This document shows positions 1 to 16,573 of a stretch of DNA of 64,000 bases, in pieces. Both the position numbers and the translations under genes were made by a program. Position 1 is the stretch's first letter. Every line of letters starts with the position of its first letter. The stretch is from Anagrus nilaparvatae. Lineage: Eukaryota > Arthropoda > Insecta > Hymenoptera > Mymaridae. The stretch spans positions 1-64,000 of the forward strand of contig JAKSXM010000142.1 in NCBI GenBank assembly GCA_022575985.1, given 5' to 3'. The notes below the pieces were generated by a model. It saw only the letters and a list, made by a program, of their open reading frames with translations, did not search any database and was not told the DNA's origin.

Positions 1-3340
<3,340 letters not shown>

Positions 3341-3452
3341 AAAAAAATCTTCATAATTTATTGTACAAAAATTAATAATAACGCTGCCAAATATTATCGG
3401 CACTACGATTTCTCAAATAATAACAAAGTATTGTTAATAGTCTATTTTATCT

Positions 3453-3458
3453 AATAAA
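3453..3458 (+). promoter_or_regulatory. Poly(A) signal of E1
   Basis: AATAAA lies 113 bases after the E1 stop and is conserved at the same place in E2 (8815-8820). It is followed by GTGCAATGACTCTGTG and an A-run. Confidence 0.6.
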
Positions 3459-3547
3459 GTGCAATGACTCTGTGCAAAAAAAAAAGAATAGTCTTTTTTT
3501 TATTTTTGAAGGCAAAAATTTTGAGGCGTAAATTTTCAAAACATTAC

Positions 3548-3815
3548 ATTGTAAAAAGTAACTTTCTTAGATTTACAAAGAAAATAGAATTTTTTCGAAA
3601 AGTTAGTAGATTTTCAAAAAATTTTGTAAATATTCGATAAAATTCATAAATTTACTAAATTTAGTGTATTCTCGAAAAATTCGAGAATTCTCGATTTTTT
3701 TTTGTGAATTTACAAAAAAGTTTTAAATTCGCAACTATTTTTCAAAAATTTACAATTATTTTTTGAAAATTTTCGAAAAAAAATTGTAAATTATCAATTT
3801 TTCTTGCGAACTACC
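3548..3815. repeat. Truncated copy of the CACTGTAAAAAGTAAC palindromic MITE
   Basis: Begins with 'attgtaaaaagtaactttcttag' (matching the terminal repeat of the complete copies at 9169-9570 and 42672-43062) and continues with the same gtaaatattcga/taaatttagta interior. It stops at 'tttcttgcgaa', where the complete copies continue into their second arm, so one arm end is missing. The predicted reading frame across it on the minus strand is accidental. Confidence 0.7.
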
Positions 3816-4640
3816 CCTAAAAAGCCACCCAAATAACCTATAACGCAGAACCGTGAGATGTTGCAAATTTAATTGTGTTCCCTCAATTTCTCTTTTAGAA
3901 AAATTCGCTAAATTCGTAATCAGCAACATAAAAAACTTATAGTAGACATAATCTGGTGATGGCCAGAAACAAACAGGTAAAATCGTATATTGACTGGAGT
4001 ATTTACTAACCTCAACCAACTGAAAACTTTAATCGTAAGTAAAGGAAGTTAATTATTAAATATCAAATATGTTTTATTATAAGCTTTCAATATTATATAA
4101 ATTTAATTTTAATTTTGTATTTATAATTTTTGGTGTTAATGGTTCTGATTTTTTGAAAATTGAAAAAGTTTCCTATAAAATTATTTTTAATTATTATAAT
4201 AGCAAATCTATAAATAAACAAATATTTTTATATTCATAATCTGAATGCAAAATATTTTTTCCGGAAAAAAATCCTTTTTCTAGGAAAACAAATTTGTATG
4301 TTCTAATATGATAAGATTTAAAATGAAATCTAATATTTGTATAAGATTTATTTTGAAATTCAATATCTTTAAAATATTTAATAAAAAATATAATATTTAG
4401 TTATATTGAAAAAGAGGCCGCCCGAAAAAGATCTTTCAGTTTTATTGAGTGAATCTCAAAAAAATTTAATTAATTTTATATTAGAAATTTTTTTCTAAAT
4501 TGTAAAAATTGATTTATCAAAAACAGATCGCTGTCTTACAATACACTGAAAATCTTTTTAGGTTTCTGCATCGCTCTTAAATCTTTGTTTGTTTTAGACT
4601 AAGATTTTTCGGGGCACATAGCCCCCAATTACAATAAAAA
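3816..4640. repeat. Duplicated 3' flank of the E1/E2/E6 esterases
   Basis: This stretch recurs, diverged, downstream of E2 (about 9934-10730) and of the E6 fragment (about 35270-36110). Shared landmarks are 'ctacccctaaaa...ccaccc', 'atagtagacaaaatctggtgatggcc', 'tattaaatatcaaatatgttttat', 'tccggaaaaaaatcctttttct' and 'tttttcggggcacat'. It moved together with the genes during duplication. No coding potential seen. Confidence 0.75.
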
Positions 4641-4860
4641 ATTGGCAATTTTAGCTAAAAATGACCGTTTGGTTAATTGGCTATAGTAATGAAAGAATTA
4701 GTGATAATAAATTGCGGTTTACGGCGTATGAAAAGTGATACTTAAACCAAAATAATGAGACCAACCAGAAGAGTTTTGGTTAACTTGCGAGGTTTTGGCG
4801 TTTCATTGAAAATTACCAAAAAATCCTATTTTATAACATAGAGCCCTGCGTTTCTAGGCC
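4641..4860. repeat. Fragment of the large fold-back family
   Basis: Resembles 61200-61380 inside the 2.3-kb palindrome: 'ttggttaattggctat..atgaaagaatta', 'accaaaataatgagaccaa', 'agttttggttaacttgcgaggtt' and 'cctattttataacat' occur in the same order. No gene. Confidence 0.6.
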
Positions 4861-5033
4861 CAGAAGGCTCAATGGAAGGAACGGAGGGTAGTTGGCATGT
4901 TTTTTCTACATAACAAACTCATCCATAACCATTTGGTGTAATTTGGTGTTCCATAAGTAGAAACTTGTAAATATAAATACCACGATCACAAACGACTTTT
5001 TATCTTTACTGTTTTAAATTATTGGTTATAAAA

Positions 5034-5173
5034 ATGGAATCACCTATTGTTGAGGCTCCTTGCGGAAAATTAAAAGGTGTTACTGAGGAATTTTAAAATG
5101 ATTTAAGACTTACTTGGATTTAAAGGAATTCGTTATGAATGCAGAGCCACCAGTTTGAGGATTAAGATTCCAA
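5034..5173 (+). pseudogene. Decayed first exon of an esterase
   Basis: ATG followed by codons for MESPIVEAPCGKLKGV, close to the first exon of E2, then an in-frame TAA after 20 codons and several indels. It ends at a splice-donor-like caa|gtaagc. No second exon follows before E2. The upstream sequence, including TATAAATA near 4972, is nearly identical to that in front of E5 (31088-31171), so the promoter and first exon were copied together. Non-functional as an esterase. Confidence 0.85.
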
Positions 5174-5849
5174 GTAAGCATTAATTCAGGCTCATAAACT
5201 GAAACCTCAAAAACAAAGCAAAATAACACAAAATATTTCATATTAAAGTTGTTAGATAGAGCCATCTAATTGGGGCATTAAATTTGGGTCGTAAGACCCC
5301 ATCGTGCCCTGCAGGAACCAACTTAGGAGTTTTAAATAGAAAGTATACTTTTTTATTTCAAATTCAGATTCTGTAGCTACTTTTTTTATGACCTAGGTTC
5401 GTAAACAATTTTTCTGAGTCAGTAGCGAGAAAACACGTCTTTTCCGGACCCACAGTAGCCAGGAAATACGTGCTTTGTGGTCACCGACCAGAAAAATGCT
5501 TATAATAAGAAAACATTTAAAATTGAAAATAATTAAAAAATTATCATAACATTGAAAATTGAAAATTATTAAAAAATTATCATAACATTTAAAATTGAAA
5601 ATAATTAAAAAATTATCAAGTCTGAATTATTTTTTTTGTTTCATTTTATCTAATCACATGGTAAATATATATTGAAAATATATAAAAAAATAATAAAAAA
5701 TAAGGAATAAATAATAAAGGAAACATTTACTATTTATTTGTGTGGGTAAAAATAGTATAAGTATGAATCGTTACTTTAGTTTTATACCACAAATTTCTAG
5801 TTTCTTTAACGATATAATTATTTAAATGTTTCAATCGTTAATTTTAAAC
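5174..5849. other. Intergenic, with a short tandem repeat
   Basis: No gene seen. At 5513-5622 an AT-rich unit (aacatt(t)aaaattgaaaat(a/t)attaaaaaattatcat, about 38-40 bp) is repeated almost exactly three times. At 5395-5500 there is a copy of a dispersed motif (cagtagc..gaaatacgtgctttgtggtcaccgaccagaaaaa) also found near 35100 and 53940-54420. The 5' flank of E2 has no clear TATA box. Confidence 0.6.
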
Positions 5850-8706
<2,857 letters not shown>

Positions 8707-8814
8707 AAAAAAAAATCTTAAAATTTATTGCAGAAAAATTAATAAAAACGCTGCTAAATTATTGGCACTATTACTCAAGCAATAACAAAATATTATTAAT
8801 GGTCTATTTTATCT

Positions 8815-8820
8815 AATAAA
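8815..8820 (+). promoter_or_regulatory. Poly(A) signal of E2
   Basis: AATAAA 108 bases after the E2 stop, in the same context as the signal of E1. Confidence 0.55.
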
Positions 8821-8899
8821 GTACAATGACTCTGTGTAAAAAAAAAAGAATTGTGATGATTTTTTCAAGTTTTACTCGAGTTTAGTGAATAGAAAAATA

Positions 8900-9022
8900 A
8901 AAATATTTTGACCTTTTATCGAGTACAATTTAATTTATTTATTTATGACTACCCCGAACTAGGGGTAGAAACGTCATAAATAAATAAATTAAATTGTACT
9001 CGATAAAAGGTCAAAATATTTT
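8900..9022. repeat. Near-perfect 123-bp hairpin
   Basis: Left arm aaaatattttgacctttt.. to ..tttatttatgac pairs base for base over about 50 nt with the right arm gtcataaataaa..to..aaaaggtcaaaatatttt. The apex holds a second small stem, TACCCC-gaact-GGGGTA. A MITE-like or terminator-like fold-back just behind E2. Confidence 0.85.
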
Positions 9023-9088
9023 AAAAAAGAATAGTATTTTTTTTACTTTTGAATGCAAAAATTTTGAGGCGAAAATTTTCAAAACATT

Positions 9089-9735
9089 AGGTATCAGATC
9101 TGAGAAATCGAGTAAAAATGATATTTATAAAACTAGTACTTATATAAAAAAAAATGAGGCATTACATACACTGTAAAAAGTAACTTTCTTATATTAACAA
9201 AAAAATTAGAACATTTTCGAAAAATTAGTAAATTTTCAAAAAAATTTGTAAATATTCGAAAAAAATCGTATATTTACTAAATTTAGTATATTCACAAAAA
9301 ATTCGAGTATTCTCGATTTTTTTTTATGACAATTTTTTTTCAAAAATTTACAAAAAATAGTTGTAAATTTCCGAAAAATAGTTGTGAATTTACAACTTTT
9401 TTCGAAAATTCACAAAAAAAAATTAAGAATTTTAGAATTTTTCGATAATATACTAAATTTAGTAAATTTACGATTTTTATCGAATATTTACAAAATTTTT
9501 TGAAAATTTACTAATTTTTCGAAAAAATTCTATTTTTTTTGTAAATCTAAGAAAGTTACTTTTTACAGTGTACATTCAAAGACATTCATACATCCAAAAG
9601 AAAAAAAATTACGGTGTTTTTAAAATTTTTTTATTCAAAAAATTTTCACAAATTTAGGTATCAGATCTGACAAATCGAGTAAAAATGCTATTTCTAAAAT
9701 TAGTACTTTCATAGGAAAAAATGAGGTATACATTA
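9089..9735. repeat. Direct duplication flanking a MITE
   Basis: A stretch of about 80-95 bp containing 'aggtatcagatctga.aaatcgagtaaaaatg' and 'aaaaaatgaggcat/gta' occurs at 9089-9166 and again at about 9656-9735, on both sides of the MITE at 9169-9570. No coding sequence. Confidence 0.6.
9169..9570. mobile_element. Complete palindromic MITE (CACTGTAAAAAGTAAC family)
   Basis: Terminal inverted repeats CACTGTAAAAAGTAACTTTC and the exact complement at the right end, flanked by TA on both sides (9167-9168 and 9571-9572). This fits a TA target duplication of Tc1/mariner type. The interior is a long imperfect palindrome built of gtaaatattcga / taaatttagta words. No open frame; non-autonomous. Confidence 0.82.
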
Positions 9736-9933
9736 AAAAAAAAAGTACAAAGTGCTTTTATGCACAAAAATCAAAATTTCACCTATAACGATGGTTTTTG
9801 TACATGAGGAACCAAAATTAAAAGTTTTTTGTTCTCAAAATGAAAATTTAGACAGCTTAGTGAATTCAATAGGTAATGATTAAGAATTTCGGTGAGTTTT
9901 TTTATTAAAAATTAATTTCTCACCCTTAAATTA

Positions 9934-11429
9934 GTAAAAACTACCCCTAAAAGAGCCACCCAAAAAACCTATAATGCAGAACCAAGAAATGTTGCAAATT
10001 TAAATGTGTTTCCCCGATTTCTTTTTTAAAAATTTATGATCAGCGACCCAAAAAACCTATAGTAGACAAAATCTGGTGATAGCCGGAGAAACAGGTAAAA
10101 CCGTATAATGACTGGAGTATTTACTACGCAATAAATTGAAAAAACTGTGATCGTAAGTAAAGGAACTTAATTATTAAATATCAAATATGTTTTATTATAA
10201 GCTTTCAATATTATATAATTTTAATTTTAATTTTGTTTTTATAATTTTTGGTATTAATTGTTTTAAACCAATACCTGATTTTTTAAAAATTGAAAAATTT
10301 TCCTAGAATCATTTTTAATAATTATCATATCAAATCTATAAATAGACAACTATTTATATATTCTTAACCCGAATGCAAAATATTTTTTCCGGAAAAAAAT
10401 CCTTTTTCTAAGAAAACAAATTTGTATGTTTTAATATGATAAGATTTAAAATGAAATCTAATATTTGTATAAGATTTATTTGAAATTGAATATGTCTAAA
10501 ATATTTAATAAAAAATATAATATTTAGTTATATTGAAAAATGTCTTTCAATTTTATTCAATGAATATCAAAAAAAATTAATTAATTCTATATCAGAAATT
10601 TTTTTCTCAATTGTAAAATTTGATTTATCAAAAACAAATAACTTTTTTACCATACACTGAAAATATTTTTAGGTTTCTGCAAAGCTCTTAAATCTTTGCT
10701 TGCTTTTTCGGGGCACATAGCCCCAAATTTTAGAATTCTGTAACACGAAATTAGGTTCTCGACTAAATGTTTATATTTATTTAAAAATTTTTTTTGAATA
10801 TTAAGGTTATCAAAAAAGTAAAAATGCAAACAAATGATTATTTAGTCAAATTGATAATTATTTTGAAGCTCTGCTCCCCAGAAAAAGTTAATAACGTATG
10901 TAATGACTTAAGGGACTAAAGCACACGTGTTCAATAATCATGGCGACTTTTTTACGCCATTGATTCGAAGAAATAAAAAATCTAAGGTAAGGGTGGGTGG
11001 GCTTATTTGAAAGCTAAAAATTGGTGCAATTTCGTGATTATAAGAATTTTCTAATTTTTTACTGGAAAATATACCAATATTGATAAACCATTTTTTTGGT
11101 TATGAATGTTTATATTTTTAGTTACAAAGAAAAAAACAATTGATTGTCTCATCACAATCATACAAATACCTAGAATATTTTGCACAAAAAAATATTTTGA
11201 GCAAATAATTTAGGAAATATTTGTAATCACGTAATTCTCTCAGGGATCTTAGCTTTCAAATAAACCCACCTTCTACCACCTTGGATCTCTGTTTCCTTAG
11301 ATGGCACAAAAAAATTGTTATAATTCCCTATACTCAACTCAAGACCCTTGGTCTCTTAATGCAATTGGTTACCGAATTAAAAAGATTTTCAGTTTAAGAT
11401 ACAGTATTAAATCACGTTATTTATTATAA
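9934..11429. repeat. 3' flank of E2, copied again behind E6
   Basis: Parallels 35270-36695 almost end to end. Landmarks are 'tttttcggggcacata', 'ttctgtaacacgaaattaggttctc', 'caaataaacccaccttctac' and 'gattttcagtttaagata'. The match runs to 'ttatttattat' at about 11428, exactly where the Helitron begins. No gene seen. Confidence 0.75.
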
Positions 11430-11465
11430 CTAGGGGGCAAGCCCCCTGCGCGCTAAAGCGCGCCA
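11430..11465 (-). other. Helitron 3' terminal hairpins and CTAG end
   Basis: On the minus strand two GC-only stems, GCGCGC/GCGCGC and GGGGGC/GCCCCC, are followed by the terminal CTAG. They act as the termination signal for rolling-circle transposition and stand out in otherwise AT-rich DNA. Confidence 0.85.
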
Positions 11466-12181
11466 ACCCCCACAGGTGATTTTAAATCAAATATAATTAA
11501 GGTTTATAATCTCTTATTTTGATGACAATAGAAATCGATAAAATTTTTATAGGGGCATCATATTATAATAATACACATAAAAAAAAATAGGAAAATTGTT
11601 GTTTTTTATTTAGGAGATACAAAGCTCCAAAGTTGAATTCTTATACATTGCAAGCATAGGTGCTGAGTCAAAAAACAGAGGTTTGACATTTTTATTTACT
11701 GTAAACGCCGAAAATAAACAATGGATTAATAAAAAAAATAGCTTAATGTAAATTGAATATTGAAGAAATTGGTTTTCAATTTATAAGGAAATTGTAGTTT
11801 TTATAAACGATAAAACGCTTTTATATAAAGCACGAAAAATGATCTTTCACCATAACGTAATTTTAAGCAACAGGTCAAGTACCTTTTGAAAATTAATTTT
11901 TTGAATTATTTGGCTGCTTATTATTCTTTATGTATTATCTTAATTAAAAAATTAAAGTGTCTATGCGTGGAAAGGGTTAATAGATAAGAATAAATTTATT
12001 AAATATACTTATTAAATACATTATACTTTATTAAATATATTAACTTCTTTCTCCATAGCTTAAATAATATACATACACATTTGCTTTGACTGTAGCATAT
12101 GGTATAGTCGAAACACGCGTGTCTTGATTTAATTTCAGCAAGTACAGAAAGGGTTTTAATTATATATATATTTGTATTTTA

Positions 12182-15100
12182 TTAGAACATTTCAGTATAT
12201 ACGTAATTTTTTACTGATTTAGAAATGCTTTGATCCTGGTTTAAGAAAACTTTTAAGCCGTGTTGTGATCTTACTCTGGATAAAGCCACATAAAGCTGAC
12301 CATGGGTAAAAACATCTCTTCGAAGATCTATACCAATTCTTGTAAAAGTCTGACCCTGCGATTTGTTTATGGTCATGGCAAAAGCCAGTTTTATCGGGAA
12401 TTGACGTCTTTTAAATGTGAAAGGATAATCATTTTCACAATACAAAGTAATTCGATTTAAGAAAATGATTTCTCCAGCGTTATCACCTGTTAAAATTTCA
12501 CATTTAAGTAAATGATTGGAAAAATCAAGAACTCTCAGGCGAGTTCCATTACATAAACCTTCTTGAATACTGATGTTTCGTATTAACATAACTATAGAGT
12601 GTTCCCGAAGTCTCAATTCATAGGGTGGTAAACACACTGGAGATAAGGAATTTAAATATTCCGGTAATAAAGCTTCAGACATATCACCATTATCGTCACA
12701 ATTATCAGCACTGTCAATGCTAGTGTAAATATTTTCGGTAGATTCATCTAGTAAATCAACGACGTTTTTATTAATTTCATCTACATCAACATTTCTTGCG
12801 GATAATATTGCACAATGAGACAATTCCGTAAAGTTTTTATTTTTTATTATGTCAGCATAAACATATTTTTCAATATTCTCGCTCGGGCTAGCAATAAAAC
12901 TTTCTGGTAATGATATATTATCATGGATATCATTTATTGCTCCATCACCAACAGTTTGTAGATAATTTGAAAACTCTACTTCATCGGGCAATACTCTCAT
13001 ATTTTTAGTGAGTTTAAAGTGTTTGAAATGTTTCCACAAGTTACTATATTTTATGGAAAGATTGGTTACTTCACTGCGAGTTCCTCCTATTTTAACTGGC
13101 AAAAGTTGCCTAAAATCTCCACCTAAAATAAATATTTTTCCTCCGAAAGGTAAATTGTTATTCATTAAATCTTTTAATGTTCTATCAACAATTTCTAAAA
13201 TATATCTAGGTGCCATAGGAGCTTCATCCCAAATAAAGACATCTGTATCCATCAATAACTTAGCTTCTTTTGATTGAGCTTTTATATTTGATGTTGAATC
13301 TGAATAAGTAGGAACAGGGATTCCAAATATTTTGTGAATTGTTTTTCCTAAAGGTAGTAAAATAGCTGCAATTCCAGTGAAAGCCATTGTACAAACTTTT
13401 TTATTTTTAGCTTTTAATAGGTGGTAAATAGTAGTGTACACAAACGTTTTTCCAGTTCCTCCAGGGCCTTCTATAAAATAATAACGTTGCTTATCATGAC
13501 AATTATTTTCAAAAACCGATTTCAGAATCATATTAACAAATTGTTTTTGTTCTTCATTTAATAAATCAAATTGCTGTTGTCCTTTTCTCGCATGCTCTTC
13601 AGGAGATAAATTTGTTTTCTTTTCTGAAAATATTTCAACATTTTGATCCATTGTTGGAAAATTTGATAATGAATGACCTTCTGAAATAAGCATATTATTA
13701 ATATCTGCATAAGCCTTTTTTTCTGCTATTAATAATGGATCATTTTTAGCATAATCTTCTGCCATTGAACTTTTAAATTCTGACCATAATTTTTCTGGAT
13801 ATAATGGTTGACAATGTATTAAAATTCGAACAAACAGCGATCGAAGGCTCTTTGGCATCATCCAATTACTTGCTTCTTGCAAAGCTTTTCGCCATTCTTC
13901 GTCGTCAGCAATAAGTCCTAATGCTAAGCAAGTAGATACAAAAGTAGGGTATACAACTCCATTAACGGTTCTTAGATCATCAAAACTTCTTGCACCTCTA
14001 ACATGCAATAATAAGATTCTTAAATGAAATAACTCAATTTGTGTTGGGCTTATGGAATACATTCTTCCTATAACATTGATATTTTGTTTTCGTTTTTCCC
14101 ATCTGCTTGTATTACTATCATTGGATTTTTTAAAAATATAATGATCTGGAATTTCAGGGTATAAATATTGCCTAGCGTTTGGATCTCTTTCGTTGAGTGC
14201 AAAATAATCAATTAACATTGTTACTTTACTCAAGGCATTTTGCAGCTCTTCGTCATTATCGTCATTTTCAATAATTATATTTTGGCAGTTAGGCAAATGG
14301 ACTGGTAACCGAATTATACTGTGGCTTTTTTCTTGAAGAGATTTGTTTAAAATACGCCAGCATGCTTCAGTAGGACCAACGTATCTGGTTTCAATAAAGT
14401 GATGTACTTCGTCATGTTCGATTATGTTATCATTGGTATGTTTATCTGTAAGAGTAATAGATGCTGCGTCATGACCCTTATAAATATATTTGTGTATATA
14501 TTTTACTGATTTAACGCTTGAAACTGCTATAACATTTATATGGCAGTCAAACATTAGTAATAATTTTGGATTGTATGGCACGACATGTCTGTTATCTACA
14601 ATATAATTATTTCGTTTTTGATAAGTTATTCCAGTATTTCGACGTCTATATAAAGGATATCCATTTGCATCGATTATAGTTTCATTTTGGAAATCCATTG
14701 GATAATGTTTTGAACATATCCCGTTGACTCGACACCAATCCCCGCAAGGACCATGAATCATATGAGTTAATACTGCGTTATGCAATCGTAAGTTTTCTTC
14801 AGGAGTTGGAATTTCAGCACAAATAAATTTATTAACAATAGCAGGTGTCGTTAATTTAAACTGTCGCTTAAGTGTTATTAATAAATGAATATGTGGTAAT
14901 CCGCGTTTTTGAAACTCAATTACGTACACGTAAGCTAAAATTCCACCAAAGAAAAATTCTTTCTTAATTATACGAATAAGTTCATCTTTCTTTTCGTTAA
15001 AAACTCTTGCTACCAAATCTGGTCGATCTGCAGCCGTTTGTCCGGGTAATAAATTTTCTTGTATTTCTGGCCAATTTGGATTACAAGTCATTGTGAGAAA

Positions 15101-16573
15101 GATGTCTGGTTTTCCATATTTTCTGACAATACTCATACTATCCTGATAGCACTGTGTCATGTATCGCGGAGAACCTATAAAAGTGGACGGTAAAATAATA
15201 ACTTTACCAACATGGCCATTAAAATTTAAAGCTTTCTTTTCTAAATGATCTTTTAATCCTTGATAAGTTTCAGCTCTAAGTTTTTTTTGATTTGTTCTAA
15301 TGAATTCAGTTTTATCATGTTCTATTTTAATAAAGTTATCGACAACGTATTGTTGAGTTAATCTACGGGCAAGAATAATGGGGTTAAATTCATGAGGTCT
15401 TATTGCTAATTTATATTTAACATATGCACAGCGAGATACTCTGCGATTACTATTTAAACGTTTTATGTTTCTATGCCAACCTTGATTTCCATACGGATAA
15501 AATAAAGGATAAACCCAAGGTTCAACATTTGGATCCATTGAACTTACATATTGCAATTTTTTCGAATGAACATTCCTAATTGCTACGTACGATTCAGGAA
15601 TTTCACCATCAGCTGTAGTAGTAAAAACTGCAGCAACTTCGTTGCATCTTTGAAAATTGAAACGTCTTTTGTCAGTTCCTGGTTTTAAAGTAAATAGTAG
15701 CTGTATTTCAGGTACAGAATTAAGACCACCATTGTTATTCTTTGATAAAATTTTCTGTTGTTCTTCAATTTCTTGTTTCATCATTTGATAAGACTGAGCA
15801 AAAATATTATGCTTTCTAATAAAATTGTCTAATGTAAGCATAAGTTCGCGATCTAATTTTGATTTAGAATTTTGCTCTAATTCTGATTCAGAATTTTGGT
15901 TTATTCGGCATGTTGCAGCTTCGTCTGGATCTGTAATAAAGAGCTGCCCGAAAGTAGGGCTTTCATTAACTTCAGGGTTTAAAGCTGTATTTATTCTATT
16001 ATAAATTTGGCCTTGTACTTTAAAACAGTAAGGACCTCGTCTTAAGTTTTTAAATATTTCGTTAGTTTTAAAAGATGCAAAAGCAAATGAATTGTTGTAA
16101 ACTCGAATACGCTGGAAAAAATTATTTGATTTTTCATGAGTCCCATTAAATAAAGATTTTAGGAATTCAGGGAATTCAGGCATGGGTTCTAATTTTACAG
16201 CACCATGAGAGCAACAGTCATTAAATGAACATCCTTTATTAGTAACTTTTTCTGACTCAAAATGCAGAGCTTTACAATGAATACACGCAACATTCATGGG
16301 ACCAAGATAATGCTGAGTAACATTTAAATTTGAAAAATTTGTTTCTTGAACATTTAAAAAATTTTCTTCGAATTGCAAGTTTTCTCTTCTTTGTAATAAA
16401 TTTGAACGACGTTTCTTTAAATTAGTAGCTTGTCGTTGAATTTCTTCTTGGGGTAGACTATTTAACACGGCATTTGCTCTGCGACGACGCTGGGCTAGAG
16501 TGTTACGTTCACGTCGAGATCGTTGAAACTCTATTTCTTCTTCAGGAGTTCGGTTTAATTTTGGGCGGCCCAT
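12182..16573 (-). CDS. Helitron RepHel transposase (HUH replication initiator plus PIF1-like helicase)
   Basis: A single open frame of 1463 residues nicks and unwinds DNA for rolling-circle transposition. N-terminus MGRPKLNRTPEEE with a basic arginine-rich stretch (about 20-60). A Cys/His cluster CIHC...CSFNDCCSH follows at about 95-125. The Rep domain has the HUH motif in LPHIHLLI near residue 562 and the twin catalytic tyrosines in YIHKYIYKG near 693-697. The helicase domain has Walker A GPGGTGKT near 1035, Walker B IWDEAP, LGGDFRQLLPV, and the C-terminal motifs INKSQGQT and YVALSRV. Length and domain order are normal for animal Helitrons. No stops or frameshifts, so it may be active. Start chosen as the first ATG of the frame. 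Confidence 0.95.
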   Translation of the reverse strand: MGRPKLNRTPEEEIEFQRSRRERNTLAQRRRRANAVLNSLPQEEIQRQATNLKKRRSNLLQRRENLQFEENFLNVQETNFSNLNVTQHYLGPMNVACIHCKALHFESEKVTNKGCSFNDCCSHGAVKLEPMPEFPEFLKSLFNGTHEKSNNFFQRIRVYNNSFAFASFKTNEIFKNLRRGPYCFKVQGQIYNRINTALNPEVNESPTFGQLFITDPDEAATCRINQNSESELEQNSKSKLDRELMLTLDNFIRKHNIFAQSYQMMKQEIEEQQKILSKNNNGGLNSVPEIQLLFTLKPGTDKRRFNFQRCNEVAAVFTTTADGEIPESYVAIRNVHSKKLQYVSSMDPNVEPWVYPLFYPYGNQGWHRNIKRLNSNRRVSRCAYVKYKLAIRPHEFNPIILARRLTQQYVVDNFIKIEHDKTEFIRTNQKKLRAETYQGLKDHLEKKALNFNGHVGKVIILPSTFIGSPRYMTQCYQDSMSIVRKYGKPDIFLTMTCNPNWPEIQENLLPGQTAADRPDLVARVFNEKKDELIRIIKKEFFFGGILAYVYVIEFQKRGLPHIHLLITLKRQFKLTTPAIVNKFICAEIPTPEENLRLHNAVLTHMIHGPCGDWCRVNGICSKHYPMDFQNETIIDANGYPLYRRRNTGITYQKRNNYIVDNRHVVPYNPKLLLMFDCHINVIAVSSVKSVKYIHKYIYKGHDAASITLTDKHTNDNIIEHDEVHHFIETRYVGPTEACWRILNKSLQEKSHSIIRLPVHLPNCQNIIIENDDNDEELQNALSKVTMLIDYFALNERDPNARQYLYPEIPDHYIFKKSNDSNTSRWEKRKQNINVIGRMYSISPTQIELFHLRILLLHVRGARSFDDLRTVNGVVYPTFVSTCLALGLIADDEEWRKALQEASNWMMPKSLRSLFVRILIHCQPLYPEKLWSEFKSSMAEDYAKNDPLLIAEKKAYADINNMLISEGHSLSNFPTMDQNVEIFSEKKTNLSPEEHARKGQQQFDLLNEEQKQFVNMILKSVFENNCHDKQRYYFIEGPGGTGKTFVYTTIYHLLKAKNKKVCTMAFTGIAAILLPLGKTIHKIFGIPVPTYSDSTSNIKAQSKEAKLLMDTDVFIWDEAPMAPRYILEIVDRTLKDLMNNNLPFGGKIFILGGDFRQLLPVKIGGTRSEVTNLSIKYSNLWKHFKHFKLTKNMRVLPDEVEFSNYLQTVGDGAINDIHDNISLPESFIASPSENIEKYVYADIIKNKNFTELSHCAILSARNVDVDEINKNVVDLLDESTENIYTSIDSADNCDDNGDMSEALLPEYLNSLSPVCLPPYELRLREHSIVMLIRNISIQEGLCNGTRLRVLDFSNHLLKCEILTGDNAGEIIFLNRITLYCENDYPFTFKRRQFPIKLAFAMTINKSQGQTFTRIGIDLRRDVFTHGQLYVALSRVRSQHGLKVFLNQDQSISKSVKNYVYTEMF

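Noticed and set aside
3756..4019. 87-codon minus-strand frame behind E1
   Set aside because: Crosses the border between a truncated MITE and the duplicated flank; not conserved in the matching flanks of E2 and E6.
10647..10829. 60-codon minus-strand frame in the E2 flank
   Set aside because: Sits in the duplicated AT-rich flank; the frame is broken in the copy at about 36000.
13008..13277. Plus-strand reading frame of 89 codons
   Set aside because: Antisense shadow of the Helitron helicase domain.
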